This document shows positions 22,851 to 34,632 of a stretch of DNA of 64,000 nucleotides, piece after piece. The notes beneath the pieces were generated by a model. That model was not told the DNA's origin, searched no databases, and was given only the letters and a program-made list of their open reading frames with translations. Source of the stretch: Ophiura sarsii. Taxonomy: Eukaryota > Echinodermata > Ophiuroidea > Amphilepidida > Ophiuridae. The position numbers were made by a program, and so were the translations under genes. Positions within the stretch are counted from its first letter, which is position 1. The number at the start of each line of letters is the position of its first letter. The stretch is from the NCBI GenBank assembly GCA_035610835.1, contig CM069452.1:72326919-72390918 (forward strand), read 5' to 3'.

Positions 22851-23742
22851 GGGCGATTCACGGTAACACGCGTTACATTTAAGGGCGCCATTCTTTATTC
22901 TCCCCTCTATAACTGTAAAAGTAGTCTGAATGAAGTTTACATCTTTTGTATTGCAATACCCAAGACTTAAGGCTAAATCCTCATGCTAACACCAATATGA
23001 AATATCAGCTCTGAATATCGGTAACACGCGTTACGAAAAAAGACGCACTAAAAAAAATCCCAACTTTGTTTTGCTTGTGTATTTAAACTAACCTACCTGC
23101 AATCAATTGGTCACTACTGTGAGCAAGTACCTACACAAGGTTTATAATACTAGAATAATAACAAGAATTTAAGTTCTCACTTTTTTGTAAATTGCAAAAT
23201 AGTCGGTAACACGTGTTACGGTAACACGCGTTACATTTTGTCCATCCATAATTTACTAGCTTTATATTATTTATTTAATTTCTAAATTAAAATTAAGTTT
23301 GACTTTGACAATGGAACTAACATATAAACCATAAATAGTGATAACTAATTCTAAAAAAATTAAGGTTTAGCACGTTTTACTGAATATGAGTTCGGTAACA
23401 CGCGTTACGACATTTTGATGGCTTATAGTGGAGTGGTGGTTATGAATTTATCAAATTGTTTACTATTTTTAAATAGGACCTAACTAGTAGGATTAAAATT
23501 ATAAGTGGCATCAATTAAAATCAAATCAATTAGGAAATATTTTCAAAAAAGTGTTGCTTCGGTAACACGTGTTACCGTTTTGGAAGTAAGAAAAGTTTAA
23601 AAAAAATCATAGTTAACAACGGTCAATGGTTGCAATATTTTTTTCCTGAACGTTTGCATAGGCTTTGCACAACATGATTGTAAAATTAAATATTTTGGAG
23701 CATTTTTTAGTTTTGCTCCGTCACATTTTCATGGAATCGCCC
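22851..23742. repeat. Spaced array of GGTAACACGYGTTAC
   Basis: Six copies start at 22862, 23020, 23205, 23220, 23394 and 23561. Apart from the adjacent pair, spacing is 158-185 bp. The T variants are perfect palindromes with a CACGTG core. Sequence between copies is AT-rich and not repeated. GGGCGATTC at 22851 is mirrored at 23734-23742, hinting that the array is one inverted-end element. Confidence 0.75.
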
Positions 23743-23939
23743 ACATGTTTTTGTTCTTGATTTTCACAATACTTGCCATTTCAAAATACAAATAATTATG
23801 AACTTACCTCTATAAATCCCGGGTGAGTCCCGACTTCAATTCGACTATTTATTTCTGTATTACAATATGTGGTAACAATTTTTATCGCCAGTATTTCATT
23901 CATGCGTGTGCTTTGACGGATTTTACCTGATATGCACGG

Positions 23940-25478
23940 TGTCAGGACAACTCGGCCTTCTAGACAACTCGGCCAAGACAACTCGGCCTTCGAGACAACT
24001 CGGCCTTCGAGATTATGCCCACACAACTCGGCCAATAAAACAACTCGGCCACTAAACATTGACAACAAAACATCTCGCACACATTCATTTTTTGTCAACA
24101 TGCCTGTATTTTACAGTCCATACATCCATAGGCCTATTTGTTTCTTATAACTTGAGTGCCCTGTCTGGGGCTTAGGTTTCCTGTGTCCCCCCACCCCCTT
24201 TTTTTATTCTTGTGAGTCTGCTCTCATTGCAGCAATTCTTCCTCATGATTTATTCTATTTTATTATTATTATTTACCCAAATTTTTTTTCTCTCTTTCTC
24301 TCCATTTGCTTAATATGATTTATTTATTTCCTCATTTATTTATGTAGTAATTTTTGATTAATTTGGGTTTTTTCTTCCATTTATTTATTATTTATTATTA
24401 TTATTTATGCCCCCCCCCCCCTTCCACGCAGGTCATTCATATTAGGCTTAGTTAATTTACTATTTCTGTGGCATTTATTTTCCCATTGTTCCACCATTTC
24501 CTGTCTATTAGTATTATTGTCACTTATCACTCATGCATATGCATGATGTGTTGTCTATTGATTTTTTGTACATGTTTGTTAGTTTGCCTAGCAACATGGA
24601 TTTGTACTTGTATTAGTCTGGGCAGTGTTAACCTGGATGTCTAGTAGGCAACATCTATTACTGACATTGTGCTATAATTACAGTGGTAGACTTGTCTAGT
24701 TCAATATCTTATTTATAGTTCTTAACACTTTTGTTTTTATATTTTGTCCCTGATGAAGGGTGGTATATCCACTTGAAACGTCGGTCTTTATTGTTACCAT
24801 ATATCTTTGTTGTTTCATTGCACAGCAATTTTATTGCTTGTCCCAGTGCATTTCCGTGTGTTATTGTTTTTGTTATTTATTTGTTTTATCGCGTTATTCT
24901 CCCTTGCTATTACCTGTTTCCCCACACCTTGCTTTTACTCTTAGCATTTTGTTAATTGTTAACTTATTATTGCACTCGCAAATATTATTAATATTAATAA
25001 TATTAATAGAACTAGGAAAATGTATTGATCCTGCATTAGTGGTGGGTGTGAATCATAGCCCATTTAATAGACAATAAGCCCATATCGGCCACAGTATTTG
25101 CGCGGCAATTTTAAATGCCACCAAACAAAACGAAACCCACACAATTATTATATTTTAAATCAATCTTTTTTACTGAAAATAAAAACTGCGACTAGTTTAA
25201 GAGTGAATGGGATCACAGTGGCAAGATCTCATAACAAGAATTCATACAAATCATGTAATAATGTCATTAATGTTGAAATTCATTTCAATCAGTGATGAGG
25301 AACTGCCAAAAAGAATTCAAATATATTCTGAAGTTTGACATGTTAACTTAAAACTAATTTATAAGCTTATAGATTGTCTAATGGCCGAGTTGTGTGGGAG
25401 GCAGAATCTCGGAGGACGAGTTGTCTCGTAGGCCGAGTTGTCTCAAAGGCCGAGTTGTCTTGGCCGAATTGTCCGACA
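23940..25478. mobile_element. TIR element with arrays of ACAACTCGGCC near both ends
   Basis: TGTCAGGACAACTCGGCC at the left mirrors GGCCGAATTGTCCGACA at the right. Each end adds several further ACAACTCGGCC copies in inverted arrangement (23942-24056 and 25380-25470). The 1.3-kb interior is AT-rich and non-coding. Confidence 0.68.
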
Positions 25479-25609
25479 TTCATCTACTAACAGCAGCCTG
25501 GTCATGTAATGGTTTCCAGTTTTTAATACGATTTATTCCACTAAAATATAACACCGGGTTCCAAATTGTTCGAAAGCAAGCTCCTGAACTCTCGAGCTGC
25601 CGAAAGACA

Positions 25610-25832
25610 AATTCGAAGGTCGTATTGAAGTCGTCGGGCCAACGCTGGCCCGCCGACCGTTTTCCTACCGACCATTTACCAACGTCATGTTGACGTTCAT
25701 TTGCCAACCAATACCCGACATAAAATCCTGTTAACACTCAACGATGGCTAGACGTTGGCTAGACGTTGGCTTTCCGACCGCGACCTTGCCGACCATTGCC
25801 AACGTTGACCCAACGTAGTCTTGCTATCTGGG
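25610..25832. mobile_element. Element end of the CCCAGATAGCAA / CAACGTTGG type
   Basis: It contains TAGACGTTGGC twice and CAACGTTGACCCAACG, and ends in TTGCTATCTGGG, the inverse of the start at 12539. No matching start close by was found. Confidence 0.55.
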
Positions 25833-27582
25833 AATGCTCAAAATAATCTTAATTCATAATCATGTGACATTTATACAGATATGCATGTGATATGCATGAT
25901 GTATATAGAATATCAACATTTTTCATGTTTATTGAAAAGTCACACATACAACAATTAGCCCGGCAATTAGTACCCCTAAACGTCGATACCTCTCGATGCT
26001 GTTATGGATACCCTAAAGTGCGATGCCCCCTAAAAAGTGGCATCAATATTGACAAGGACGACTTTTCCTTGAAACCATCTTAACCGGAGGGTAATATCCA
26101 TGTACAGTCCTCAAAGTAAGTAATTGACCAGGTAATATATATATTCTCTCAACTCCAAAACATATTAAATTATAAAGTTGAAAGGAAATATTCTTCTCTT
26201 TAACTTGCGATATTACACGCTGGGATTGAATGACTCAGATATGTGCCCAAATTCAAAACAAAGTTTGATTGCACCTCACGGTGGAATGGTAAAATGAGGA
26301 TTGGGGGAGGGGGGGGGGGGGGGGGGGGGGGGTGCTACAATAGACGTCATTCGTTATTGGCGATTTCATGTCAAAGAGGGAAACATACTCGATGTAACGC
26401 CGATAATCATACAATCTCGCAAACTTAAAAATTACCAGCAAACAATTCATTTCAAACCAGTGGAATATATAGTTTATAAATACGTTCAAGTTAAGTTTAT
26501 TTCACGAATGTAATAATTAGAGAATAAATGTATTGTTTTTAGACCGTACCCGTGTTATATTGTCTGACATAAATGCGGATGATAGTATTATTTTTAGTAG
26601 AACAACGACGGCGGAGTTGTTCTACGCAAAAAATAATACTATTATATCGAATGCATTTATATCAGACAATATAACACGGGTACGGTCTAAAAACAATACC
26701 TTTATTCTCATTCTTAAACAATCATACTTTAGACATTTATCAAAGAAATAAGTACATTTTATTGTCCACATTTGACAACTTTTACCCCTGCTAGGATCGA
26801 ATAACCCACAAACATTCCATCTAATCACATGCGATGAGTAAACCATGCGTAAGCGTCGCGGCGCCGGCATAAACGCAGGAAAAGAGCTAAAGACGCACTG
26901 CAGAAGTGCGCGTTATGGAGCAAACCACGCATTGTGAAGGTCGGGCGCACTGTTAAAACGTAAGCCCCACCTCCCCGTGTTAAGTTGTCTCATCTATAGA
27001 TGTCGCCGATTTCTCTGAGAACCAATGAGATTGCTTAAACTTTCTTAGCTGTTTAAGAATGTCAAATATTGAACAGCTCAGAAGTATGAAGAATTTTTAT
27101 GATTAGTGCAAAGTTCACCACATTGAAAAAATACATCACTCTCGTCTCGGCTACATAACTAGCCTCGTTTTCGGAGCACTATTGCTCTGAGCATGCTCAG
27201 TTGGATAGCACGGCCCTCTTTTGACGTAAGTGCGCCAATTACGAATAACGTCTATTGATCAATGCAGCCTATATATACGCACACCTGTCATACTGTCCGG
27301 CGTGTTTAAAATCCTAGTGTGAACATCTCATCTGCACTTTGTTCTATCCTTTCCAATGTAGCGTTCTTAATTATTAACCGATCTTTGTGAACAATTTCTC
27401 AAATTAAAGCAAAGAAATGTCATCACAACTTTATATTTAATATTTTTAGGGAGGAGCTATAGTTTTGGAATTAAGAGTATGGTCAGTTACTTATTTTGAT
27501 GAATGTATATTTTATAACAGTAAACACGGTGAATGAACCAGTCAGGGGGACTCACATTGAAAGACGATGTCGGGATGTACTG
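25833..27582. other. No gene seen
   Basis: Holds a 24-base G run (26309) and the palindrome at 26520. The rest is unremarkable. Confidence 0.5.
26520..26709. repeat. 190-bp inverted repeat
   Basis: Arms of about 88 bp: GAGAATAAA, TTGTTTTTAGACCGTACCCG, TGTTATATTGTCTGA and AATAATACTAT.. mirrored, with a GACGGCG loop at about 26607-26613 flanked by GTTGTTCTAC. Confidence 0.82.
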
Positions 27583-28117
27583 CTCTCTTAATTCCAAAGA
27601 TTGAAAATACAATCTAAAAAATTGACTTTTCAATCTTTCATAGATTGCTGTGAGGGAACGAACTTTTAAGTTTGATATTCAATATTTTTTTTGGATTGGA
27701 AGGTTTCAATCTGGAAAAGATTGAAGGTATCAATCTATTAGATTGATATGTTCAATCTAATTTGGATAGAACATTTTCCAATCCAGAATTTCGATTGAAC
27801 TATTCAATCTATTGGATTGAAAGTTTCAATCGTTTTTCGATTGAAAAGTTTTCAATCTGTAGTTGAAATGTATATACAATCCAAAGGTTACGAAACCAAT
27901 ATGACCTACCTAACTGCGCATGTGTTGAATTCAATACAAACACACGGTGTAGAGTGCAGTAATATGTATCAATCTTTTTCCAGATTGACTCAAAGCTACT
28001 CAACTCATTGTCACGAGTTCTTATCATGATTTCAATCTAAATCCAATCGAATAAATTGAGAAAAACGTCAATCTGTAAAAGACGGACATTTTCAATTCTT
28101 TTGATTTAAGAGAGTGC
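27583..28117. mobile_element. TIR element filled with AGATTG/CAATCT motifs
   Basis: GCTCTCTTAATTCCAAAG and ATTGAAAAT are mirrored at 28085-28117 (ATTTTCAATTCTTTTGATTT, AAGAGAG). About twenty CAATCT or AGATTG hexamers fill the interior, many as facing pairs, such as TCAATCGTTTTTCGATTGA. Confidence 0.68.
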
Positions 28118-28297
28118 GCTTGAGACCATTTCGGCGTAGATTACAAAAAAATAATATTACTTTAAAATAATTATTACCACTTGAAATATCCGTTAGATTC
28201 TTGGAAATGTAAGATGATGAGTTCACGAGATCATTTCGGTGGCCTTATGCAGTTCCATCGACTCCCATTTCACTGTATATTATTGCATCCGTTAATC

Positions 28298-28502
28298 CAG
28301 GGGCGGAACTAGAGGAAAGGGGGAAGGGAGGCATTCTTCCCCCCCCCCCCACCCCCACTGCCAAAAGTCTCGCCCCCTGATGCTCCAAATGAAATGACAA
28401 ACTCTTTACTCTTTGTATATATGCAAAAATCATGCTCCCCTGATCACAATCCTGCCCCCCCCCACATGACCCTAAAAAAACTCTAGTTAAGATACGCCAC
28501 TG
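28298..28502. mobile_element. hAT-like MITE with exact 8-bp target duplication
   Basis: Ends CAGGGGCGGAACTAGAG and CTCTAGTTAAGATACGCCACTG-type inverse are flanked on both sides by CGTTAATC (28290-28297 and 28503-28510). An exact 8-bp duplication is typical of hAT transposition. Confidence 0.75.
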
Positions 28503-28510
28503 CGTTAATC

Positions 28511-29529
28511 TTAAAGTCGGCGCCACCGCACATACCCGTTTAAAAAGAGTTTGCAGGTGAGAGCGCATGAATTCGTCACGTGATGCTTATTAACTTCCGC
28601 ACAAAAGCACATGGCGTCCTAAATAATGTATCACCTGAGGGTGTATTTCCGCGCGCAAAAATACATTAGAAGAAACATAGGGGGGGCTAGGGTACCGCGC
28701 CATTTTGCAATATTTTGCGAAATCGATCGTGGTTATCACGTGATACGTATCGTGGAAAAATAATGTACACTGTTTTAACGAAATGCACTGTGGGATTGTG
28801 TTACCAGCCTAAAATTATAGAGGTCGCAAACCCGGTCGCAAACTTGCTTATATTGAGCCTAGCTATAACAAGCTAAAAGTGACATCTCTGAATGTATTAC
28901 CAAAGTGTGAAATTGTTGGACACACTGGTAAAATGGTTTTACAACAAGTTTTGCTATCATATTATCAAACTGAACTCAAGTTAAATCACTCTATATCGAG
29001 CAATAATATAATTGTTTACGCATTAATTTTAATTGTTTAGACAAAGTTAAATAAATCAAGGATACATTTGTGATAGATAAATAAAACTATAAACGCATGG
29101 GCGGCATTTATAATTGATAACAATTGACATAACAATGATGTTACATTAATATACCATTAAGTTTAAAAAATAGAAAAATAATGGGAATATTCGAACCCGT
29201 GATTTCCGATTGCCAACGACATGGCCAACCTACGCACGCCACAGAGATTTACGACTGTAATTGTGATAGTTTTATTATTTAACCATGTCCATTTATTTAT
29301 AACGAACGGATTTTTATTGTGCCATTTTTACCAAATGTGTGTGTTGCTCTCGCACAAAATGTGTTTGTAATTTGATTATAATTCTTATTTTTAAAAGAAC
29401 GGTAATTTTTTTTGACATTTTCGAGAAAAAAAATGGCGTAACCCTGATACGGTAAACGCCAGCAGTGTGGTGTCCGCGTGGGCAAGCATACAGATGATGC
29501 TAAGCAAATCCAGCATATAAAACAAAAAG
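28511..29529. other. No gene seen
   Basis: AT-rich apart from the tRNA-derived remnant near 29200. Confidence 0.5.
29184..29245 (-). repeat. tRNA-derived remnant (B box)
   Basis: The - strand has ACGGGTTCGAATATTCCC, a box B-like T-arm, preceded by GTAGGTTGGCC resembling a D-arm. No cloverleaf closes. Confidence 0.25.
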
Positions 29530-29602
29530 TGCTCCTAATGGGACTCGAACCCACAACCTCTCGCTCTTCAAGCGACTTCCTTTCCATTACACTAACCGTG
29601 CT
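29530..29602 (-). tRNA. tRNA-like sequence, probable pseudogene
   Basis: A good T-arm (GTGGGTTCGAGTCCCAT), box A-like GGTTAGTGTAATGG and an anticodon stem with loop TTGAAGA (GAA) are present. The 5' and 3' ends do not pair as an acceptor stem and the body is unlike tRNA-Phe. Confidence 0.35.
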
Positions 29603-30194
29603 AATTGAAAAAATTCAACGCAAATAATTTATTTATATCATGGGTCATGGGTTAATGCACTGTGTTAAATTCTACAATCCCGGCCGCCACTCTGTTCAAA
29701 GGCACAAAAAAGTGGACTTATTTTATGCTTTTTTTGCAATTCTGGGGTGTGTGGATCGTGTTTTTTTATCAAATTGGTTAGATATCCGTCCATTTTAGAA
29801 CATCTGAAATTTAAAGTGCACCCACACACCCGGGAAAGTATGCTGCCAAGGGCATATATTTTGCACGTAAATCCAATACAAAAGTTCAGAAAATCGACCA
29901 AAATATGACGTCATGACCATTGCTTCGAGACAAAATGGCGCGGTACCCCACCCCCCCCCCTAGAAGAAACAGTTGTTTCCTCTATTTAACGATTTACACT
30001 TGTTTACGTGTGTAAGGGAGGGGGCAATAAGAGTCGGGTTTTTTGTGTAGTCGCATATTGTACAATAACATATCTTTGTGTAAAAAATCATCATGTAAGG
30101 TTTTGGATTGGAAATGTGGGATTTATTGTTTTATATTTGAAAATGGATTTAATTTGTTTTGTTGAAAACAAATTTGTTAGGGGACAACATATCA

Positions 30195-30412
30195 TGTTCT
30201 ACTGGCGGACGAATCTCTCAGATGGGATCGGTCATCGGTCAGGCTCTCTTTAAATGGCGCCAAAACAAGTTTTGGATAACAGCGAATATTTGTAAATATT
30301 TCAATTGAAAGAATGAAAATTATGAAAATATTGGAAGTTTCTCAAAATTTTTGATAAATTTACCAAAATGACCTACTGACTGCGCCTATGAGATCCGTTT
30401 GCCCGTCAATAA
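30195..30412. mobile_element. MITE with GGGCAAACGGA ends
   Basis: The left ACTGGCGGACGAATCTCTCA is a decayed version of the right end TGAGATCCGTTTGCCCGTCA inverted. Confidence 0.5.
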
Positions 30413-30733
30413 CTTTGTTCCGTCTCCATCCATACATGCCCCAATAATTCCATGCCCCAATACACTAAAATCACGTTACAGAAAATCATTTTGTCATGGT
30501 GTTATGAACAATATCGACCCAGCCAAGTGATTTTGTTTGATATAAAACATTAACAACTATCACGTGTCTAATGACAAGGCGCGAAAATGACAGTTTACCA
30601 GCACGCCAAATTAGATTGCTACATACTAGTGATGTCCAGCATTCCTAGCATACTTTATAGCGTCGATACAGGGCTTTCCCAAAAACATAATATAGTGCAA
30701 AACATGTGTTTTAACACATTTGTTGCACTATAG

Positions 30734-30895
30734 AAAACGCTTTCCACGCGGCAGGCGTCTGCAGACGACATTCTAACATTTCACAAAATGTTTCAAAAAT
30801 TTCAATATTATTGAAATTTATTTCCATATTTGGAATCACCATTAGAAATGCATTGAAATAAGTACAAAATGCCTAGATCAGTAATCCTTGAAACT
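30734..30895 (+). mobile_element. CACTTTCCACGCGGC MITE, copy 2a (left part)
   Basis: The left end and about two thirds of the element, through TCAGTAATCCTTG. The right end is missing because a second copy follows directly, beginning in the same flank (ACTATAGAAAACGC). Confidence 0.7.
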
Positions 30896-30898
30896 ATA

Positions 30899-31149
30899 GA
30901 AAACGCTTTCCACGCGGCAGGCGTCTGCAGACGACATTCCAAATTTCACAAAATATTTCAAAAAAATTCAAGATTATTGAATTTTGTTACCATATTTGGA
31001 ATCGCCATTAAAAATGCATTGAAATAAGTACAAACATGCCTAGTACTTGATCACTAATCCTTGAGATAGACCATGACATTTGGAAAGGTTTCTGAAAAAT
31101 CTTGTTTTGTGTGATGGTAAAACTAATAGCCGCGTGGAAAGTGTTTAAG
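30899..31149 (+). mobile_element. CACTTTCCACGCGGC MITE, copy 2b (full)
   Basis: A full-length copy ending GCCGCGTGGAAAGTGTTTAA. Together with 2a it forms a partial tandem duplication that includes flanking DNA. Confidence 0.75.
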
Positions 31150-31462
31150 TAATTAACAGCTGCAGGTTGTCGGACTCCCTATTATTATTAATAGGCATAA
31201 CTTTAAAAACCCCACTTTATCCCAACTAAAAAAACAAGAGGACTAAATTAGTCACATCATAATGATTGTGTACTAATTGCAATTATTACACCTCATACAT
31301 ATTTATAAGGGTATCCTCTTTTTTGATTGGTTCATTTTAACCAAGTCGGATAAATAAAAAAACCTACCGAATGTTTTATTTTTTAAATGTACTACCAAAC
31401 ATGCGAGAGTTTGAACTACTTCCCGCTAGGTAACACCGTCTCCCGAAACAATCCTAGAGCCT

Positions 31463-31650
31463 ATGAATATTACGTACATATTAAACGGTGACGCCAAGTA
31501 CGAGGTTGACAACAGCAAACATGGCCGTCGTCTGCTAAACACCTTCCGAATAAATTCGCGAACTACAGACGCAGATTTGAGGCTTCTTTTAGATAATTAT
31601 GCTGCATCTACCAAGCATGTAATAATACAACAAATCGGTGAGGTATGCAG
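31463..31650 (+). CDS. Exon-like open stretch, family not recognised
   Basis: The sequence reads MNITYILNGDAKYEVDNSKH then GRRLLNTFRINSR and TTDADLRLLLDNYAASTKH. Composition and codon use look coding, and a donor-like GAG|GTATGC lies at about 31643. A possible acceptor (AATCCTAG) lies at 31448-31455. I do not recognise the family. It could be an exon of an unseen gene or a fragment of a transposon protein. Confidence 0.3.
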
Positions 31651-31790
31651 TACAGTTATTGTGAAGAATTGGAAACGGTTTCAATGATATTGTTCTTCTT
31701 CCAGGGGAATTGAGTCTGCGCGGGAGCAACGTAAGCTTTTTTCGATTTTTAATTTATTTTAGACAATGAAATATGTATGAGGTGTAATAA

Positions 31791-31967
31791 AACAAATACA
31801 ACATGGTTTATTTCGGGAAAGTATAGTGCAAACTACTGGTTCCTTTGTGTTTGATGACTGGTGGTGACTACCTCCCTCCGCTCCGCGTCGGGAGGTAGTC
31901 ACCAGTCATCCAACACCGCGGGACCAGTAGTTTGCACTACTTTCCCTCAAACCATGTTGTATTTGTT
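31791..31967. repeat. 177-bp foldback element
   Basis: AACAAATACAACATGGTTT and GTGCAAACTACTGG, TGACTGGTGGTGACTACC are mirrored around a 13-base loop (TCCGCTCCGCGTC). A few internal mismatches. Confidence 0.78.
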
Positions 31968-33430
31968 AACTACAGTATTTCTTAGAGACACTTGTTTAAC
32001 AACATTTACGTGCCTTTCATTGCATTGTAGTCAATGGGAACCAGTGCACACGTGACAGAAACCAGTGGTCATGTGATGACAGTGAAGCATGCTGGACTAC
32101 ACAAGAAATCTTCTTTGCAAGCAGGCTTAATGGTTTACCTGTTAATTGCTCAAATCAGACAAACAATCTTAAGTGGATTCTTAGCATCTCGCTGTAAAAT
32201 ACCGCTGTCAAAAATTATGAGCAAAGAATTCGATAATTTGGCTACCGTCGACTTTTATCGAAGATATAACTGGTTTCTCACAGCGTTCGTAAGGGAGCTT
32301 TCATTCGTAGCTGAGACGATTATTTTTAGTAATAATCGTCTGAGATTAGTATCGTAGCTAATTTGATGTTTAAATTCAAATAAATGTGCGCTTAGAAAAG
32401 GCATTATAAAAATAATGTAATTTAGAGACATATATTAAATGAAGACAGTGGCGGCACCGGCATCATTTTTCTGTTTTTCTAAAATTAAAAAAATGGGGGA
32501 GGGGGATGGGAGGGGGAAAGGAGGGGTGGAGAAAGGAATGGGGGGGGGGGGGGGAATGCGCGCGAAGCTTGCGAAAATGTTGGCTTTTTACTGTAGAAAT
32601 GGCTTCAAATTAGCTTAATTTGGTTTGAATTGGACATTTCAGACAATTTTAAAGCTCATTAACAGTAAGTAATTTTGACAATTAAATAGTCACCTTTTCG
32701 ATTCTTTGGGAGACCTAATGGGGTGAGACTTGGGGGAAGTGGGGAGTAGGTCGTGGATTAGACATTTCAGATCAATTTTAAAGGCCAAGTTTAAGTAATT
32801 TTGACATTAATAGTCACCATTATAGATTCTTTAGGGGTCAAATGGGATGGGAATTGAGCTTTAAAAACCATATATACCTTTATATAAGTTTGACCGCCCC
32901 AACCCCGGGCCAGGCACGTTAATCATCGGAAATTCCAGACGACGGTGTGGACATCAACAGTAAATGTTGAATCTCCATAGGTTTCAATGTACAAATGAAA
33001 TTTAATTATATGACCCAAGAAAAAAATTCATCACGTTTGAACTAAAAATCATTTCATTGCTGGAGTTGGGTAATCAACTCCAGTGTCAGCATCATTTTTT
33101 TACAATTTAACCCGTTATAGTTCGTCGTTTGATCACATAATCTTGAATATTGGTGAACGAGGGCATGTCCGGCATCGTCTGGAAAATTCCGAGCATTTGT
33201 ATCCCGTCTGCTCTTAATTAATAGTCTGATCAATATCGATCTTTGTGGTTACCAGGATGCATTTTCTGTTGCGACGTTATCTAATCCCTCGTCGTCACCT
33301 CACACATCATTACCTCCCGGGGCAGGGGTAGGGGAGGGGGGTTGGGGGGGGGGGGGTGGCACTCGGGTATGAAATGGATATGGGTGTAAGGCAGCGCTTT
33401 CGAACCTTATCATGGCATTAGCAGATCAAA
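31968..33430. other. No gene seen
   Basis: AGTGAAGCATGCTGGACT (32081) recurs at 38994, so part is repeat. G-rich runs near 32540 and 33340. Confidence 0.45.
32309..32343. repeat. Short perfect hairpin
   Basis: AGACGATTATT and AATAATCGTCT face each other across six bases. Confidence 0.5.
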
Positions 33431-33571
33431 CAGTAGTGTATCTACCGGGGGTCGACCACATTTCTCGGCGGCGGCAATCCTCTCGTAAAAATTAGTCCAC
33501 CGGAAAAATACACTTTGCCTACCCCCCCCCCCCTCCCCCCTCCCTGTCAAGTGACCCCAGATACGCTACTG
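33431..33571. mobile_element. Short hAT-like MITE
   Basis: CAGTAGTGTATCTACC mirrors the right end AGATACGCTACTG. Flanks AGATCAAA / AGATAAAA match at 7 of 8 positions. The interior has C runs. Confidence 0.6.
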
Positions 33572-33834
33572 AGATAAAAGAGCGAACGGCCAAAGAATTT
33601 GGGTCATAGGGAGATAGATTGCCAAATCCCCCCCCCCCCCCATCCGGAGATTGTTATGTGACACATTTGCAGAATTTTCTAAGAATAAGGTCAATTTGTA
33701 AGAAATGTCCCCAATTCTCCTGAAAATGTGGTGTTTTTTTGTGAGAGAAAGTTACATTTTCTGTAGAAAATTGTCGATAATATAATGTATGGGGTCAAAG
33801 TGTGAACTCGAGACAGGGGATGTCTGATGTGTCT

Positions 33835-34088
33835 GAACACTTTCCACGCGGCTATACTTGTAGTTGTACCATATACAAAACAGGTTTTTTTTTCAGAAAC
33901 CTTTCCCAACTTTCAAAGCCTATCTTAAGGATTACTGAACCAATACTAGGCATGTTTGTACTTATTTCAATACATTTCTCATGATGATTCCAAATATGGT
34001 AATGAAATTCAATAATGTTGATATTTTTGAATCATTTTGTGAAATGTTGTAATGTCGTCTGCAGCCGCCTGACGCGTGGAAAGTGTTA
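33835..34088 (-). mobile_element. CACTTTCCACGCGGC MITE, copy 3
   Basis: Full-length in - orientation, from GAACACTTTCCACGCGGC to CGCGTGGAAAGTGTTAA. Confidence 0.75.
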
Positions 34089-34153
34089 ACAGTCTTACAT
34101 GCGTACACCAACATAATTGTACTACCCCCGGGTCTGAATCCATATCGTCTGCT

Positions 34154-34401
34154 TTAACACTTTCCACGCGGCAGGCAGCTGCAGACGACATTCCAAAATG
34201 TCACAAAATGTTTCAAAAAATGTCAAAATTGTTAAATTTCATAACCATTTTTGGAAACACCACATGAAATGCATTGAAATAAGTACAAACATGCCTAGTA
34301 TTGGTTCAGTAATCCTTTGACTTTGAAAATTGTGAAAGATTTCGGGAAAATCTGTTTTGTGTATGGTAAATAATGTATAATAGCCGCGTGAAAAGTGTTA
34401 A
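34154..34401 (+). mobile_element. CACTTTCCACGCGGC MITE, copy 4
   Basis: Full-length with TTAA at both ends. It lies 65 bp from copy 3 in the opposite orientation, so the pair forms a large inverted repeat. Confidence 0.78.
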
Positions 34402-34632
34402 TACATCATTACTCCATCCACCTGTCACGTCCCTATCAAACCGGAATCGTTCACCATGTTGCTTGGGAAACCTTTTCTTCGTCCTCTTCTTTGACGTTTC
34501 GTTTCCTTTTTAGTATCTTAAAAATGTCTCCCTGTACGTGTGTGAATCATCCGGTTTTTTTACATTGAAAGGTTTTTATAATCAATGATTTGTATCTAAG
34601 CGATGTTTAAATTACCTATTAGTCAATGAAAA

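Noticed and set aside
22851..23742. CRISPR array
   Set aside because: Regular spacing of a 15-bp motif, but spacers of about 160 bp, a eukaryotic setting and no cas genes.
24745..24785. Hammerhead ribozyme core (CTGATGAA...GAAACGTC)
   Set aside because: The two core strings are present, but stem II is poor and no sequence downstream pairs to form stem I. More likely a retroelement 3'-end motif; a related CTGAAGAAG...CGAAAGCTT lies inverted near 37320-37355.
32034..32357. 107-residue open frame
   Set aside because: Overlaps repeat sequence shared with 38994 and a perfect hairpin; no family seen.
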